Source: Andreprevotia lacus DSM 23236 (GTDB lineage Bacteria > Pseudomonadota > Gammaproteobacteria > Burkholderiales > Chitinibacteraceae). Taken from it: a DNA stretch of 64,000 bases. The notes under the pieces were generated by a model. It was not told where the DNA came from. It made no database searches and saw only the letters and a program-made list of their open reading frames with translations. The translations under genes were made by a program, and so were the position numbers. The DNA is taken from the NCBI RefSeq assembly GCF_900176275.1, contig NZ_FWXD01000005.1, positions 1 through 64,000 of the forward strand, in the 5' to 3' direction. Below, one piece after another: positions 33,588 through 41,993 of the stretch; positions within the stretch are counted from its first letter, which is position 1, and every line of letters begins with the position of its first letter.

Positions 33588-35063
33588 TCACGCACACACC
33601 CGGTTCCGCCCCGCCGCCTTGGCGGCGTAAAGCTGCGCGTCGGCGCGCTTGAGCGCCTGTTCGGCTGTTTCGCCGCTGGTGGCAATTGCCACGCCCAGGC
33701 TCATGGTGACTGTCAGGTCGGGGTGCAGGTTGGCCCAGGGGTGGCGCTCGATCAGCGCGCGCAGTTTGTCGCACAGCGCCAGCGCGTCGGATAGCCCGGT
33801 GTCGGGGAAGGCCAGCACGAATTCCTCGCCGCCGTAGCGCGCCAGCAGGTCGCCGCTGCGGGTGTGGTCTTGCAGCAGCTGGGCAACGGTCTTGAGCACG
33901 GCATCGCCCACGGCGTGCGAATGTGCGTCGTTGATCTGCTTGAAGTGATCCAGATCGGCCATTACCAGCGCCACCGGACGGCTGCTGCGGGCGGCTTGCG
34001 CCAGCAGGCGTGTGGCTTGTTCGTCGAAGTGGCGGCGGTTGAACAGCAGTGTGAGCGGATCGCGCACGCTCAGCTCGCGCAGTTGCTCGGCCTGCTGCGC
34101 GATGGTGGCGTGCGATGCGGCCAGCTCGCGGCTCATGCGGTTGAAGGCGTGCGCCAGCTCACCCACTTCGTCGCGCGTTTGCACATCCACTTGCACGCCC
34201 AGCTGGCCGTCGGCGAGGGCGCGGCTGGCCACGGTCAACCGGCGCAGCGCACCGCTGAGCGCATTGCTCAGCAACAGGCCCAGCGCCACAGCGACGACGA
34301 TGGCGGCCAGCGCACCCACCAGCAGCGCCTGGCGCAGGGCAGACAGGAACTCCCGATCGGCGCGCGATAGCGTGGCCTGGCCATTGGGCAGCGCATAGGC
34401 CAGCAGCTGGCCGTCGTTGCCGGTGATGGCTTGTGCGTCGGAGCGGGCATCGTCGGGCAGTTGCTCGCCCACCCGGTAAGGCGGCGTGGGCAGCAGCGCG
34501 CGGCCGTCGGCATCGAACAGCACAAAGCGGAAGGTGGGGGCATCGTCGCCGCCATGTGGCGGGGGCGGGCGCTGGCCGGGGGGCGGGCCGTCATGCGCCG
34601 GGCGTCCGTCTGGCGGCGGTGGGCGTTCACCCGGTGGCGGGGCGTCGTCCGGGCCATGCCCGGGGCCATCCCGCTGTTCCGGACGGCGCCCGGGTCCGTC
34701 GCCGTTGTCGGGGCCACGCCCCTGTTGCGGGCCGCGTGCGGCGTCCTCTCGCTCCGCCGGGCTGCGCCCGGCATCGCCCGCAGCATCCGGACCGGGCTGT
34801 TCCCCGCTGCCCGGTGGCGGCGTGTGGCTGCCTTGATGGCGGCGGGCAAAATCGCGAAAGGATTCGCGCGCACTGGCGGCCTGCCACGAGCCATATTGGC
34901 CGATATAGGCGATCACGTCGGCGCGAAAGCCGGCAAACGCCTGCTCGGCGGCGCTGCGGTCGAATTTGCGCTGCAGCTGCTGATAGGCCACGCCGCCCAC
35001 GGCCAGCACGGCCAAGAGGCTGGTGAGCAGCAGCGACAGGATGAGTTTTACGCGCAGCGGCAT
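33588..35063 (-). CDS. membrane diguanylate cyclase with HAMP and GGDEF domains
   Basis: About 491 residues. TM1 is at about 7-28. The periplasmic loop to about 250 includes a 90-residue low-complexity stretch rich in Pro, Gly, Asp and Arg (PPPGERPPPPDGRPAHDG). TM2 lies near 262-285, then a HAMP segment and a GGDEF domain with RYGGEEF, the active GG(E)EF form, so it should make c-di-GMP. GGAG stands 9 bases before the ATG at 35063. An ATG at 35090 overlaps the lysR stop as ATGA. Cotranscription with the LysR gene is likely. The 3' end has been tandem-duplicated. Confidence 0.9.
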   Translation of the reverse strand: MPLRVKLILSLLLTSLLAVLAVGGVAYQQLQRKFDRSAAEQAFAGFRADVIAYIGQYGSWQAASARESFRDFARRHQGSHTPPPGSGEQPGPDAAGDAGRSPAEREDAARGPQQGRGPDNGDGPGRRPEQRDGPGHGPDDAPPPGERPPPPDGRPAHDGPPPGQRPPPPHGGDDAPTFRFVLFDADGRALLPTPPYRVGEQLPDDARSDAQAITGNDGQLLAYALPNGQATLSRADREFLSALRQALLVGALAAIVVAVALGLLLSNALSGALRRLTVASRALADGQLGVQVDVQTRDEVGELAHAFNRMSRELAASHATIAQQAEQLRELSVRDPLTLLFNRRHFDEQATRLLAQAARSSRPVALVMADLDHFKQINDAHSHAVGDAVLKTVAQLLQDHTRSGDLLARYGGEEFVLAFPDTGLSDALALCDKLRALIERHPWANLHPDLTVTMSLGVAIATSGETAEQALKRADAQLYAAKAAGRNRVCA

Positions 35064-35086
35064 GGGCGGTTTCTCCACGATGGGCC

Positions 35087-36025
35087 TCATTGTGCCGCCT
35101 GCCCGGCAGCCGGCGCGAGAATATGCTGCTGCACCAGCCGCTCGACGAATTCGCGCACCACCTGCACGCGGCGGCTGGCTTTCAGGTCGCGGTGGTACAC
35201 CAGCCATAGCTGCGGTAGAAAATCGATGCCCAGCGGCGCCAGCTTCTGCAAGCCGGTCTGTACATCGCCAAAAAAGCACGGCAAGGACACCACGCCCAGC
35301 CCCGAGCGTGCCGCCATGTATTTTGCGGTAATGCTGTTGGTGCGCAGTATCGGCTCGCGTCCGTCAAAGGTGCGCGCCAGCCACTGCCCCACTGGCCGGC
35401 TGGTGGCCCATTGGGCATCCCAGGCGATGTGCGGCAGCTTGCGCCAGTCATCCACGCCTTGCAGCAGCGCCGGCGCGGCATACAGCGCAAACGGCATGCC
35501 GCCCAGTGCATGCGCGATGTAGTCCGGATCGTGCTCGCGCTCGGGGCTGCCGACGATGCGCAGCGCCAGATCGGCCTCGCGCCGGCCCAGATCGGCCAGA
35601 TTGCGCCCCACGATCAGCTCGACCTGCAGCTGGGGGTGGGCGCGCACCAGCTCGACCAGATTGGGCGCGATCAGCTGGTGCGCCAGCGTTTCGGACGTGG
35701 CAAAGCGCACCCGGCCGCAGGCGCCGTCGCCAATCGCGCTGCCGCTGCGCTCCAGCGCCAGCATGGCGCGCTCGACCTCGGCCACTTGCTCGAACAGCGC
35801 GCCGCCCTGATCGGTGAGCAGATAGCCGCGTTGCTGGCGCAGAAACAGCCGCGCGCCCAGCCGCGTTTCCATGCTGTCGATATGGCGCGATACGGTCGAG
35901 GCACTGGTGCGCAGCGCCTGCGCCGCCGGCGTCAGCCCGCCGCCGCGCGCCACGGCCAGAAAGAACTTGAGGTCGTTCCAGTCCAGCGTGCTGGCATTTT
36001 CCAATTGTGGAAATTGATTTTCCAA
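35087..36025 (-). CDS. LysR-family transcriptional regulator
   Basis: About 312 residues: winged HTH in residues 15-75 (FLAVARGGGLTPAAQALRTSASTVSRHI), then the effector domain. No ATG is available; TTG at 36025 has GGAG at 9 bases, better than TTG 36034 or GTG 36031, which are too close to it. It is divergent from the DMT transporter at 36182, a common LysR-exporter arrangement, and upstream of and overlapping the GGDEF gene. Confidence 0.88.
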   Translation of the reverse strand: MENQFPQLENASTLDWNDLKFFLAVARGGGLTPAAQALRTSASTVSRHIDSMETRLGARLFLRQQRGYLLTDQGGALFEQVAEVERAMLALERSGSAIGDGACGRVRFATSETLAHQLIAPNLVELVRAHPQLQVELIVGRNLADLGRREADLALRIVGSPEREHDPDYIAHALGGMPFALYAAPALLQGVDDWRKLPHIAWDAQWATSRPVGQWLARTFDGREPILRTNSITAKYMAARSGLGVVSLPCFFGDVQTGLQKLAPLGIDFLPQLWLVYHRDLKASRRVQVVREFVERLVQQHILAPAAGQAAQ

Positions 36026-36055
36026 ACTCACCAACTCCGTACCGTTTTTGGAAAA
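35998..36055. promoter_or_regulatory. cluster of TTTCCA/TGGAAA half-sites at the lysR start
   Basis: TTTCCA-N4-TGGAAA at 35998-36013, TTTTCCAAA at 36018-36026 and TTTTTGGAAAA at 36045-36055. These nested inverted repeats lie between the divergent lysR and transporter genes and are the probable operator region for the LysR protein. Confidence 0.6.
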
Positions 36056-36181
36056 TTATAATCGCTACACGACAAACCGCCATGCGTGGTCATACCTCCA
36101 CCCGGGGTAACGGTTGAGCGAGGGGCTTCGATCAGGCCTCCACAGCCAGACCGCACGCAGGTTCTCACTGGAGTAAATACC

Positions 36182-37105
36182 ATGGGCACTCCCCTTACCT
36201 GGTTCAAACTCGCCCTTGCGGCATTTTTCTGGGCCGCCATGTTCCACCTGGGCAAATATGCCGTTGCCTACATGTCGCCGCTGGCCGTGGGTGGCTGGCG
36301 CTTTCTGCTGGCCGGCGCGCTGCTGCTGCCGCTGCTGCACTGGCGCGAAAAGATCAACTGGGCCGGCATGCGGCGCAACTTGTGGCCCTTGCTGGCCATG
36401 GCCACCATCGGCATCTGCGGCTTCAACATCGCACTGTTTTACGGCCTGCGGCTGACCTCGCCGGTGAATGGCGCGCTGATCGTGGCGCTCAACCCGGCCA
36501 TCACCACGCTGTTTGCCGCGCTGCTGATGCGCGAGCATATCAGCGGCCGGCAGATCGTGGGCCTGCTGCTGGGGCTGGCCGGCGTGGCCACCGTGGTCAG
36601 CCATGGCTCGCTGCATGCGCTGCTGGCGCTGTCGTTCACCCCGGGTGATTTGCTGGTGCTGCTGGCCGCCGTGGGCTGGGCCGTCTATTCGGTGATTCCG
36701 CGCCGCTTCATCAAGGGCCTGGCGCCGCTGCAGATCACCACCGCCACCATTGCCATGGGCGGCGTGCTGATGGCGAGCTTTGCGCAAAGCGTAACCGGCG
36801 ATCTGCTGCACGTGCCGCCGCTGGGCGCCATCATCGCGGTGCTGATCATGAGCATAGGCGGTTCGGTGCTGGCCTACCAGTGGTGGAACGACAGCGTGAG
36901 CAAGATCGGCCCGGCCAAGGCCGCGCTGTTCATGAACCTGGTGCCCATTTTTGCCACCCTGATGGGCGTGGTGATGGGGCAGGCCGTGACCGGCGCACAA
37001 CTGGCCGGCGCAGCGCTGGTGATCGGCGGCGTGATCTACGCCTCGACCAAGCCGCGCCCGGCGGTAGCGACCTTGCCGACGGGGTGTGCTGCGCGGCAGG
37101 CGTGA
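36182..37105 (+). CDS. EamA/DMT-superfamily transporter
   Basis: A 307-residue inner-membrane protein with ten predicted helices arranged as two EamA repeats (about residues 5-135 and 150-290). Typical motifs are WRFLLAGALLLPLL, LNPAITTLFAALLMRE and the second-repeat LVPIFATLMGVVMG. It likely exports a metabolite, amino acid or drug. GGAG precedes the ATG at 36182. The divergent LysR gene is the expected regulator. Confidence 0.92.
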   Translation: MGTPLTWFKLALAAFFWAAMFHLGKYAVAYMSPLAVGGWRFLLAGALLLPLLHWREKINWAGMRRNLWPLLAMATIGICGFNIALFYGLRLTSPVNGALIVALNPAITTLFAALLMREHISGRQIVGLLLGLAGVATVVSHGSLHALLALSFTPGDLLVLLAAVGWAVYSVIPRRFIKGLAPLQITTATIAMGGVLMASFAQSVTGDLLHVPPLGAIIAVLIMSIGGSVLAYQWWNDSVSKIGPAKAALFMNLVPIFATLMGVVMGQAVTGAQLAGAALVIGGVIYASTKPRPAVATLPTGCAARQA

Positions 37106-37130
37106 TCTTTTTAGCTAGATTGCGTCCACC

Positions 37131-37164
37131 AACGACAAAGCGCCCCGAAGGGCGCTTTGTCGTT
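37131..37164. terminator. perfect 15-base hairpin, copy 1
   Basis: AACGACAAAGCGCCC, loop CGAA, GGGCGCTTTGTCGTT. It is 25 bases downstream of the transporter and identical to the hairpin at 37481. Probably a terminator without a long T-run. Confidence 0.7.
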
Positions 37165-37176
37165 CACGGCAGCCGC

Positions 37177-37264
37177 GTAGGGCGCAATGAGCAACGCGAA
37201 TTGCGCCGTAGTGGGTGGTGGCTGGTGCAGGATGGCGCAATTCGCTGTGCTCATTGCACCCTAC
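37177..37264 (+). repeat. R2 double-hairpin repeat
   Basis: GTAGGGCGCAATGAGCAACGCG..TTGCGCC, spacer GTGGGTGGTGGCTGGTGCAG, right half ending CATTGCACCCTAC. Sister of the copy at 37368. Confidence 0.85.
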
Positions 37265-37279
37265 GGCAGACACTGCGCC

Positions 37280-37367
37280 TGTAACAAAACCTGGCGCAGC
37301 GGTGCTGGCAAGGCAGGCGAAGCGCAGGCAGCACAAACCGCAAGGCAAGTGAGCGTAATGCGGCCGC
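37280..37367 (+). repeat. R1 palindromic repeat, copy g, right end lost
   Basis: Begins GTAACAAAACCTGGCGCAGCGGTGCTGGC in part and runs to GTGAGCGTAATGCGGCC. Its right arm (CAGCAGGGTTTT) is replaced by the next R2 element, showing that R2 inserted into or recombined with R1. Confidence 0.7.
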
Positions 37368-37453
37368 GCAGGGCGCAATGAGCAACGCGAATTGCGCCGC
37401 AGTGGGTGGTGGCCGGTGCAGGATGGCGCAATTCGCTGTGCTCAGCACCCTGC
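37368..37453 (+). repeat. R2 double-hairpin repeat
   Basis: Left half GCAGGGCGCAATGAGCAACGCG, same spacer as the 37177 copy, right half shortened (CTGTGCTCAGCACCCTGC). Confidence 0.8.
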
Positions 37454-37480
37454 GACTGGTGGGGCTGTTAAGGCGGCACC

Positions 37481-37514
37481 AACGACAAAGCGCCCCGAAG
37501 GGCGCTTTGTCGTT
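37481..37514. terminator. perfect 15-base hairpin, copy 2
   Basis: Identical to 37131-37164, with matching flanks (CACCAACGAC.. and ..GTCGTTCACGGCAG). It lies 64 bases downstream of the deacetylase stop, which is on the minus strand, so each copy serves one of two convergent genes. Confidence 0.7.
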
Positions 37515-37578
37515 CACGGCAGGCACTTTCTTTTCCGGTCTTGCGACCGGTCGTGTGCTCAATCGAAATCTTTCATGA

Positions 37579-38418
37579 TCAGTCGAGGTACGGTTTGACG
37601 CCGATCAACTGGTCTACGGTCACAAATTCATAGCCCTGCTTTTTCAGCTCGGGGATCATGCGGTCCACCGCCTCGACGGTGCCCGAACGCTTGCCGCCAC
37701 CATCATGCATCAGCACGATGGCTTCTGGATGAACGTAGCTCAGCACGCTGCGGTAAATGGCTTCATCGGCGCCCAGGTGCAGCGCGTGGAACCAGTCTTG
37801 CGTATCCACCGACCACAAAATGGCCTTGTAGCCGCGCGCGCCGATGGCGGCGACTTGCTCATCGGTCAGCGCGCCATAGGGCGGGCGCATCAGCGCCGGG
37901 CGTATGCCCAGCTTGTCTTTGAACACCTGCTCGGCGCGCAGCAGCTGCTTGTCCCACACCTGCTCGTTGCCCAGCTTGTTCAGATAGGGGTGGTCGTAGC
38001 TGTGGTTGGCAATGGTATGGCCGGCGGCCAGCACGGCGCGCGCGTCGTCCGGGTTGCTGGCCACGTGCTCGCCCAGCTCGAAGAAAGTGGCCTTGACCTC
38101 ATGCTTGGCCAGCACCTTGAGCAGGCTGCGCGTATAGCCGCTGGGGCCGTCATCAAAGGTGAGTGCGATGCGCTTGGTGTTGTGCAGCCCTTCCAGATAG
38201 TAGGTGCCGCGATACTTGGCGGCCTGGGCTTCCAGCACCTGCAGCGGTACCTGATCCCAGCCATCCAGATAGGCCGAGCGCACTTTCTGCACCGCTTTCT
38301 CGCCCGCCGGCACGGCAGCGACCGGGGCGGATGCGGGGGCTGAGGCGCTTTCACCGTGAGCGAACGGCGCCAGCAAGGCCAATGGCAGAAATGCAGACAA
38401 CAGGGTACGGCGGATCAT
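37579..38418 (-). CDS. exported polysaccharide deacetylase (NodB-fold)
   Basis: A 279-residue exported CE4 enzyme. Signal peptide to about residue 22, an Ala/Pro-rich linker, then the NodB domain with TFDDGPSG (catalytic Asp pair), NHSYDHPYL (metal His), RPPYGAL and MHDGGG. It removes acetyl groups from N- or O-acetylated glycans such as peptidoglycan, chitin oligomers or biofilm polysaccharide. GGAG precedes the ATG. It starts 29 bases after the serine hydrolase gene, so the pair is an operon. Confidence 0.92.
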   Translation of the reverse strand: MIRRTLLSAFLPLALLAPFAHGESASAPASAPVAAVPAGEKAVQKVRSAYLDGWDQVPLQVLEAQAAKYRGTYYLEGLHNTKRIALTFDDGPSGYTRSLLKVLAKHEVKATFFELGEHVASNPDDARAVLAAGHTIANHSYDHPYLNKLGNEQVWDKQLLRAEQVFKDKLGIRPALMRPPYGALTDEQVAAIGARGYKAILWSVDTQDWFHALHLGADEAIYRSVLSYVHPEAIVLMHDGGGKRSGTVEAVDRMIPELKKQGYEFVTVDQLIGVKPYLD

Positions 38419-38447
38419 GGTGGACTCCTCGTCGGGCTGGCGGGCGC

Positions 38448-39725
38448 TCATGCGGCCACCCGCGTAAACACGCGCGTTTCGCCGCGTGCGTTGCTGCTCT
38501 GCAGCTGCACGGCGTTGCCGTGGCGCTGCAGCAGATATTGTTCGGGCAGCTGCGCGGCGCGCCAGTGCTGTGTGTCGGCGCCATGCGCGGTGGGCAGCAG
38601 GCGCTGCGTGCAAGGCACGCCGTAGTCGCGCACCAGCGTGAGCAGATCGCCGGCCAGCACGGCTGTGGCGCCGTCGGTAGCGCGGTATTCGCCATCGCCC
38701 CATGGCTGCGGCATGGCAGCGAGGGGGGCTTGCGGCAAGGTTGCGGGCTCGCCCAGCGCCAGCGCGGCCAGTTGGCGCGCCAAGGGCAGTTGCGGCACAA
38801 AGCCGATATTGCCCAGCACCACCACGCTGATGCCTTCATCCGGCAGCAGCAGTGATGCGGCGGTATAGCCATTCACGTCGCCCAGATGGCCCCAGACGCG
38901 GCGTTCCTGGCCGGCATACACACCATCGTCGCGCCACCAGCCCATGCAGGCATTGCCCGGCACGTGCGCGAACATGGCGGCGGTGTGCGCGGCATCCAGC
39001 ACCTGGCCACTGGCCAGCGCCCACGCCCAGCGCGTGAGGTCAGCCACCGTGGCAGACAGGCTGCCTGCGCCATACATCACACTCATGTCCACCGGCATGG
39101 CGGCATCCAGCCCTGGTGACAGATGATGGCCCAAGGCTCGCTCGCGCTGCGGCGCGGCGATCTCGCACTGTGTGGCGTGCAGGCCCAGCGGCTGCCAGAA
39201 CGCGTTGCGCAAATAGTCGGCAAACGGCTGGCCGCTGCTGCGCTCGACCAGCAGCGCCAGCAAGGCATAGCCGGTATTGCTGTAGCGTACCTCGCCGGCC
39301 GGCAGCAGCGGCTGCGCGGCCAGTACGGCATCGATCAACTGCGGCGGCGTGTGCGGTTGCTGCATGCGCGTGGGCCAGTAATCGGGCAGCGCGGTGAAAT
39401 TGCCCAGCCCGCTGCAATGCTGCAGCAACTGCCGCACGCTGATGCCGGCCAGTTGCGGCCAGTCGCGCAGGGTATCGGTGATCGGCGCATCCAGCGCCAG
39501 TGCGCCTTGTTGCGCCAGCTTGAGCACGGCAGCGGCGGTAAAGCTCTTGCTGAGCGAGGCAATGCGAAACGGCGTCGCCGGGGTATTGCGCCGGCCACTG
39601 GCTGCATCGGCCACGCCGGCGGCCGCCTGCGCCAGCAGCTGGCCGTGCACGCGCACCGCCACCGCGCCGTTGAAGGCGTCGAGGCGGGTGCAGGCAGCAA
39701 GGTAGTCGTGCAGCGCTTGGCTCAT
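38448..39725 (-). CDS. class C beta-lactamase-like serine hydrolase
   Basis: A 425-residue protein of the serine beta-lactamase-like family. It has the SxxK motif SLSK at 57-60, YSNTGY as the YxN element near 148, and HLGDVNG as the third motif. There is no clear signal peptide, so it may be cytoplasmic. Family members are D-Ala-D-Ala peptidases, esterases or beta-lactamase relatives. The operon with a glycan deacetylase suggests cell-wall or glycan turnover. Confidence 0.88.
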   Translation of the reverse strand: MSQALHDYLAACTRLDAFNGAVAVRVHGQLLAQAAAGVADAASGRRNTPATPFRIASLSKSFTAAAVLKLAQQGALALDAPITDTLRDWPQLAGISVRQLLQHCSGLGNFTALPDYWPTRMQQPHTPPQLIDAVLAAQPLLPAGEVRYSNTGYALLALLVERSSGQPFADYLRNAFWQPLGLHATQCEIAAPQRERALGHHLSPGLDAAMPVDMSVMYGAGSLSATVADLTRWAWALASGQVLDAAHTAAMFAHVPGNACMGWWRDDGVYAGQERRVWGHLGDVNGYTAASLLLPDEGISVVVLGNIGFVPQLPLARQLAALALGEPATLPQAPLAAMPQPWGDGEYRATDGATAVLAGDLLTLVRDYGVPCTQRLLPTAHGADTQHWRAAQLPEQYLLQRHGNAVQLQSSNARGETRVFTRVAA

Positions 39726-39982
39726 GGCGGCAGGAAAACGTGAGATGCCCGCAGCTTAGCGCAGAAAACCCGCCCGCAAGGCGCGATGTGCATGCACCTG
39801 CGGCAACACCACCATGCGCCCGGCGAATGGCCGCGCCAAGGCCTTGATCCTGCACGGCTATTGCATGGCATGCGCCGGCGGCATGCCCCGTCCGGTTGCG
39901 CAAAAACGCCGCCCGCCGCCGCCGCACTGGAGCCGCCCCGGCGCGTACGGCATCATCGCAACACAATAACGAGGGGACAGAC

Positions 39983-41059
39983 ATGCACAAGACTTTACTG
40001 GCGCTGGCAATGCTCGGCGGCCTGGCCCACGCCGCCGACCCGGCCTCCGCGCCCGCGCTCAAGCACGCGCAGGTGCAAAGCAGCGGCCGCGTTGAAGCAG
40101 GCAAGGACAGCTGGCGCGCCACCTGGCCCGGCACGGTGCTGACCACGCGCTTTGACGGCAGCGCCATCGGCTTCAAGATCGACGACGGCATGAACAGCTA
40201 TGTGGCCGAAATCGATGGCAAACCCGCCAAAACCATCATGCCGGCGCGCGGCGAGCGCACCATCTGGCTACGTGATCTGCCGGCCGGCGCACACACGCTG
40301 CAACTGATCAAGCGCACCGAATCGCCCGAGGTGCCCGGCACGGTGAGCGGCTTTGCGCTCGACGGCGGCCACTGGCTGCCCGCCCCCGCGCCCGCCAGGC
40401 GGCAGATCGAATTCATCGGCGATTCGTGGACGGCCGCGCTGGCCAGCCTGTCTGACGTGCGCGAATGCAGCTGGGACAAGGTGCGCGACACCACCGACAT
40501 CACCCAGGGCTTTGCCGTGCAGGTGGCGCGGCACTACGGCGCAGACTGGCAGATCAACGCCATGTCCGGCATGGGCATGAACCGCAACTGGGACGGCAAC
40601 CTGCCCGACCGCAACTACCGCACCTTCTACCCGCGCCTGCTGCAGAACGACGCCGCCAGCAAGGCCGCCGTGCCGGGCTGGAAGCCGCAAGTGGTGGTGA
40701 TTGGCCTTGGCACCAACGACTTTTCGGCCGCCATCAAGGGCAGCGAGAAATGGACCAGAGACAGCCTGACCGCCGCCTATAAAACCGGCTTCAAGGAGCT
40801 GGTGGCCAGCGTGCGCCAGCGCTACGGCGATGCGCAGATCATCGCCACTGCACACTACCTGTGGCCGGACGACGCACTGCGCCCGCTGATCAAGCAACTG
40901 GTGGACGAAGCCCGCGCAGCGGGTGACAGCCGCATCAGCGGTGTGGAATACAACGACCTCAAGCTCACCGCCTGCCAGTGGCACCCGGACTTGAACGACC
41001 ATCGCAACATGGCCGCGACGCTGGAAGAGGCGATTGATGGACTGAAGATTTACAACTGA
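39983..41059 (+). CDS. exported SGNH/GDSL esterase, CE2-like
   Basis: A 358-residue exported esterase. After the signal peptide comes an N-terminal beta-sandwich (about 25-135), then an SGNH domain. GDSWTAA holds the nucleophile Ser148, GLGTNDFS the Asn block, and CQWHPDLNDHRNMA the catalytic His. This two-domain order is that of carbohydrate esterase family 2, which deacetylates xylan and other polysaccharides. GAGGGGA precedes the ATG. Confidence 0.85.
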   Translation: MHKTLLALAMLGGLAHAADPASAPALKHAQVQSSGRVEAGKDSWRATWPGTVLTTRFDGSAIGFKIDDGMNSYVAEIDGKPAKTIMPARGERTIWLRDLPAGAHTLQLIKRTESPEVPGTVSGFALDGGHWLPAPAPARRQIEFIGDSWTAALASLSDVRECSWDKVRDTTDITQGFAVQVARHYGADWQINAMSGMGMNRNWDGNLPDRNYRTFYPRLLQNDAASKAAVPGWKPQVVVIGLGTNDFSAAIKGSEKWTRDSLTAAYKTGFKELVASVRQRYGDAQIIATAHYLWPDDALRPLIKQLVDEARAAGDSRISGVEYNDLKLTACQWHPDLNDHRNMAATLEEAIDGLKIYN

Positions 41060-41077
41060 GCGCCAGCCCAAACGCAA

Positions 41078-41101
41078 AGAACCCGGCCTTGGCCGGGTTC
41101 T
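41078..41101. terminator. hairpin after the CE2-like esterase
   Basis: AGAACCCGGCC, loop TT, GGCCGGGTTCT. A strong stem without T-run, 19 bases after the stop. Confidence 0.6.
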
Positions 41102-41172
41102 GGATGGCAGCCATCCAGCGGCTATTCACCTGCAATGGCGGCCGGTTTGCGCAAGGCGCAGCGCACGCCTGA

Positions 41173-41259
41173 TTACGCCCCGACTTTCTTTTCGCCCTTT
41201 TCGCCGTTTTTCTTCAGCGTTTTGTCCAGCTTCTGCGTGCACACATCCGCTGCCGCTTT
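41173..41259 (-). other. in-frame coding tail beyond an amber stop
   Basis: Directly after the TAG that ends the preceding frame, the same frame continues for 28 sense codons. They read KAAADVCTQKLDKTLKKNGE and a Lys/Glu-rich end, then TAA. The composition looks like real protein. The gene would be 159 residues without the TAG. Confidence 0.6.
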
Positions 41260-41652
41260 CTACGCATCCTGCAACGCTGCCGGCATCACGTGGCGGGTGG
41301 CCACCTCCTTGAGCTGCTCGTACTTGGTGGTGTTCACCAGCTCGCCGCCCATGCACTGGCACAGCGCCTCGGCCTGATTCGCATCCATGCGCAGCTTGGT
41401 CATGATGTCGGTGCGGCAGGCCGGGATGAAGCCACGAAAGAAATCGGCCTTCTCCGCCTCGGTCAGGCTCGAATAGCCTGCCCCGCGCTCGGTAAATTTC
41501 TTGCCCGACTGCTGCATGCTCTCGCACGGCTGATCGGTAAAGGTGACATTGCCGGCCTTGTCCTTGCACTTGTAACCGGCCGCCTGGGCCGAACCGGCAA
41601 ACAAGGCCAGCGCACAACACAGCACGGCCAGCAGGGCGAGGGGGAAGCGCAT
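41260..41652 (-). CDS. DUF4124-like exported protein, truncated by amber codon
   Basis: A 130-residue exported protein. The signal peptide ends near AQA-AGYK, followed by YKCKDKAGNVTFTDQPC, the start typical of DUF4124 proteins, then a region with CRTD and CQCMGGEL cysteines. It stops at TAG (41260-41262), after which 28 more codons are open in frame. Either a recent nonsense mutation shortened a 159-residue protein, or the TAG is sometimes read through. Confidence 0.75.
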   Translation of the reverse strand: MRFPLALLAVLCCALALFAGSAQAAGYKCKDKAGNVTFTDQPCESMQQSGKKFTERGAGYSSLTEAEKADFFRGFIPACRTDIMTKLRMDANQAEALCQCMGGELVNTTKYEQLKEVATRHVMPAALQDA

Positions 41653-41993
41653 GGGTATCTCCAGGCCAACAATGGCTAAGAGCAAGATAATAAAAAGTGC
41701 GGGGTCATGCCATTGAATTTTGATGACAGGAGGGGCTGCCGGGCGGTTGGCTGGACGTGCTGGAGGTCACTGCGTAGCGGTGCAGCAACTGGCGCAATCG
41801 CTCTTGGGGATCGAGTGGTCAGACCGGCTATTCAATACTAAAGTGGCAAAACAGCATCCTCCCTTGTATTTGTTTGAGGTTGATTTTTGGGTCGTCTGGT
41901 TATCAGTAATGCACTGACCAAAGAATCAGCCTATGCACGGTGATGTGTGCTTTTTGGCTCCAGCACCTCTTCATGTTTAATTGAGCGACACAT
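41653..41993. other. gene-free stretch
   Basis: No gene or repeat seen. The right part is AT-rich and probably holds the promoter of the AT-rich membrane protein gene at 41994. Confidence 0.4.
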
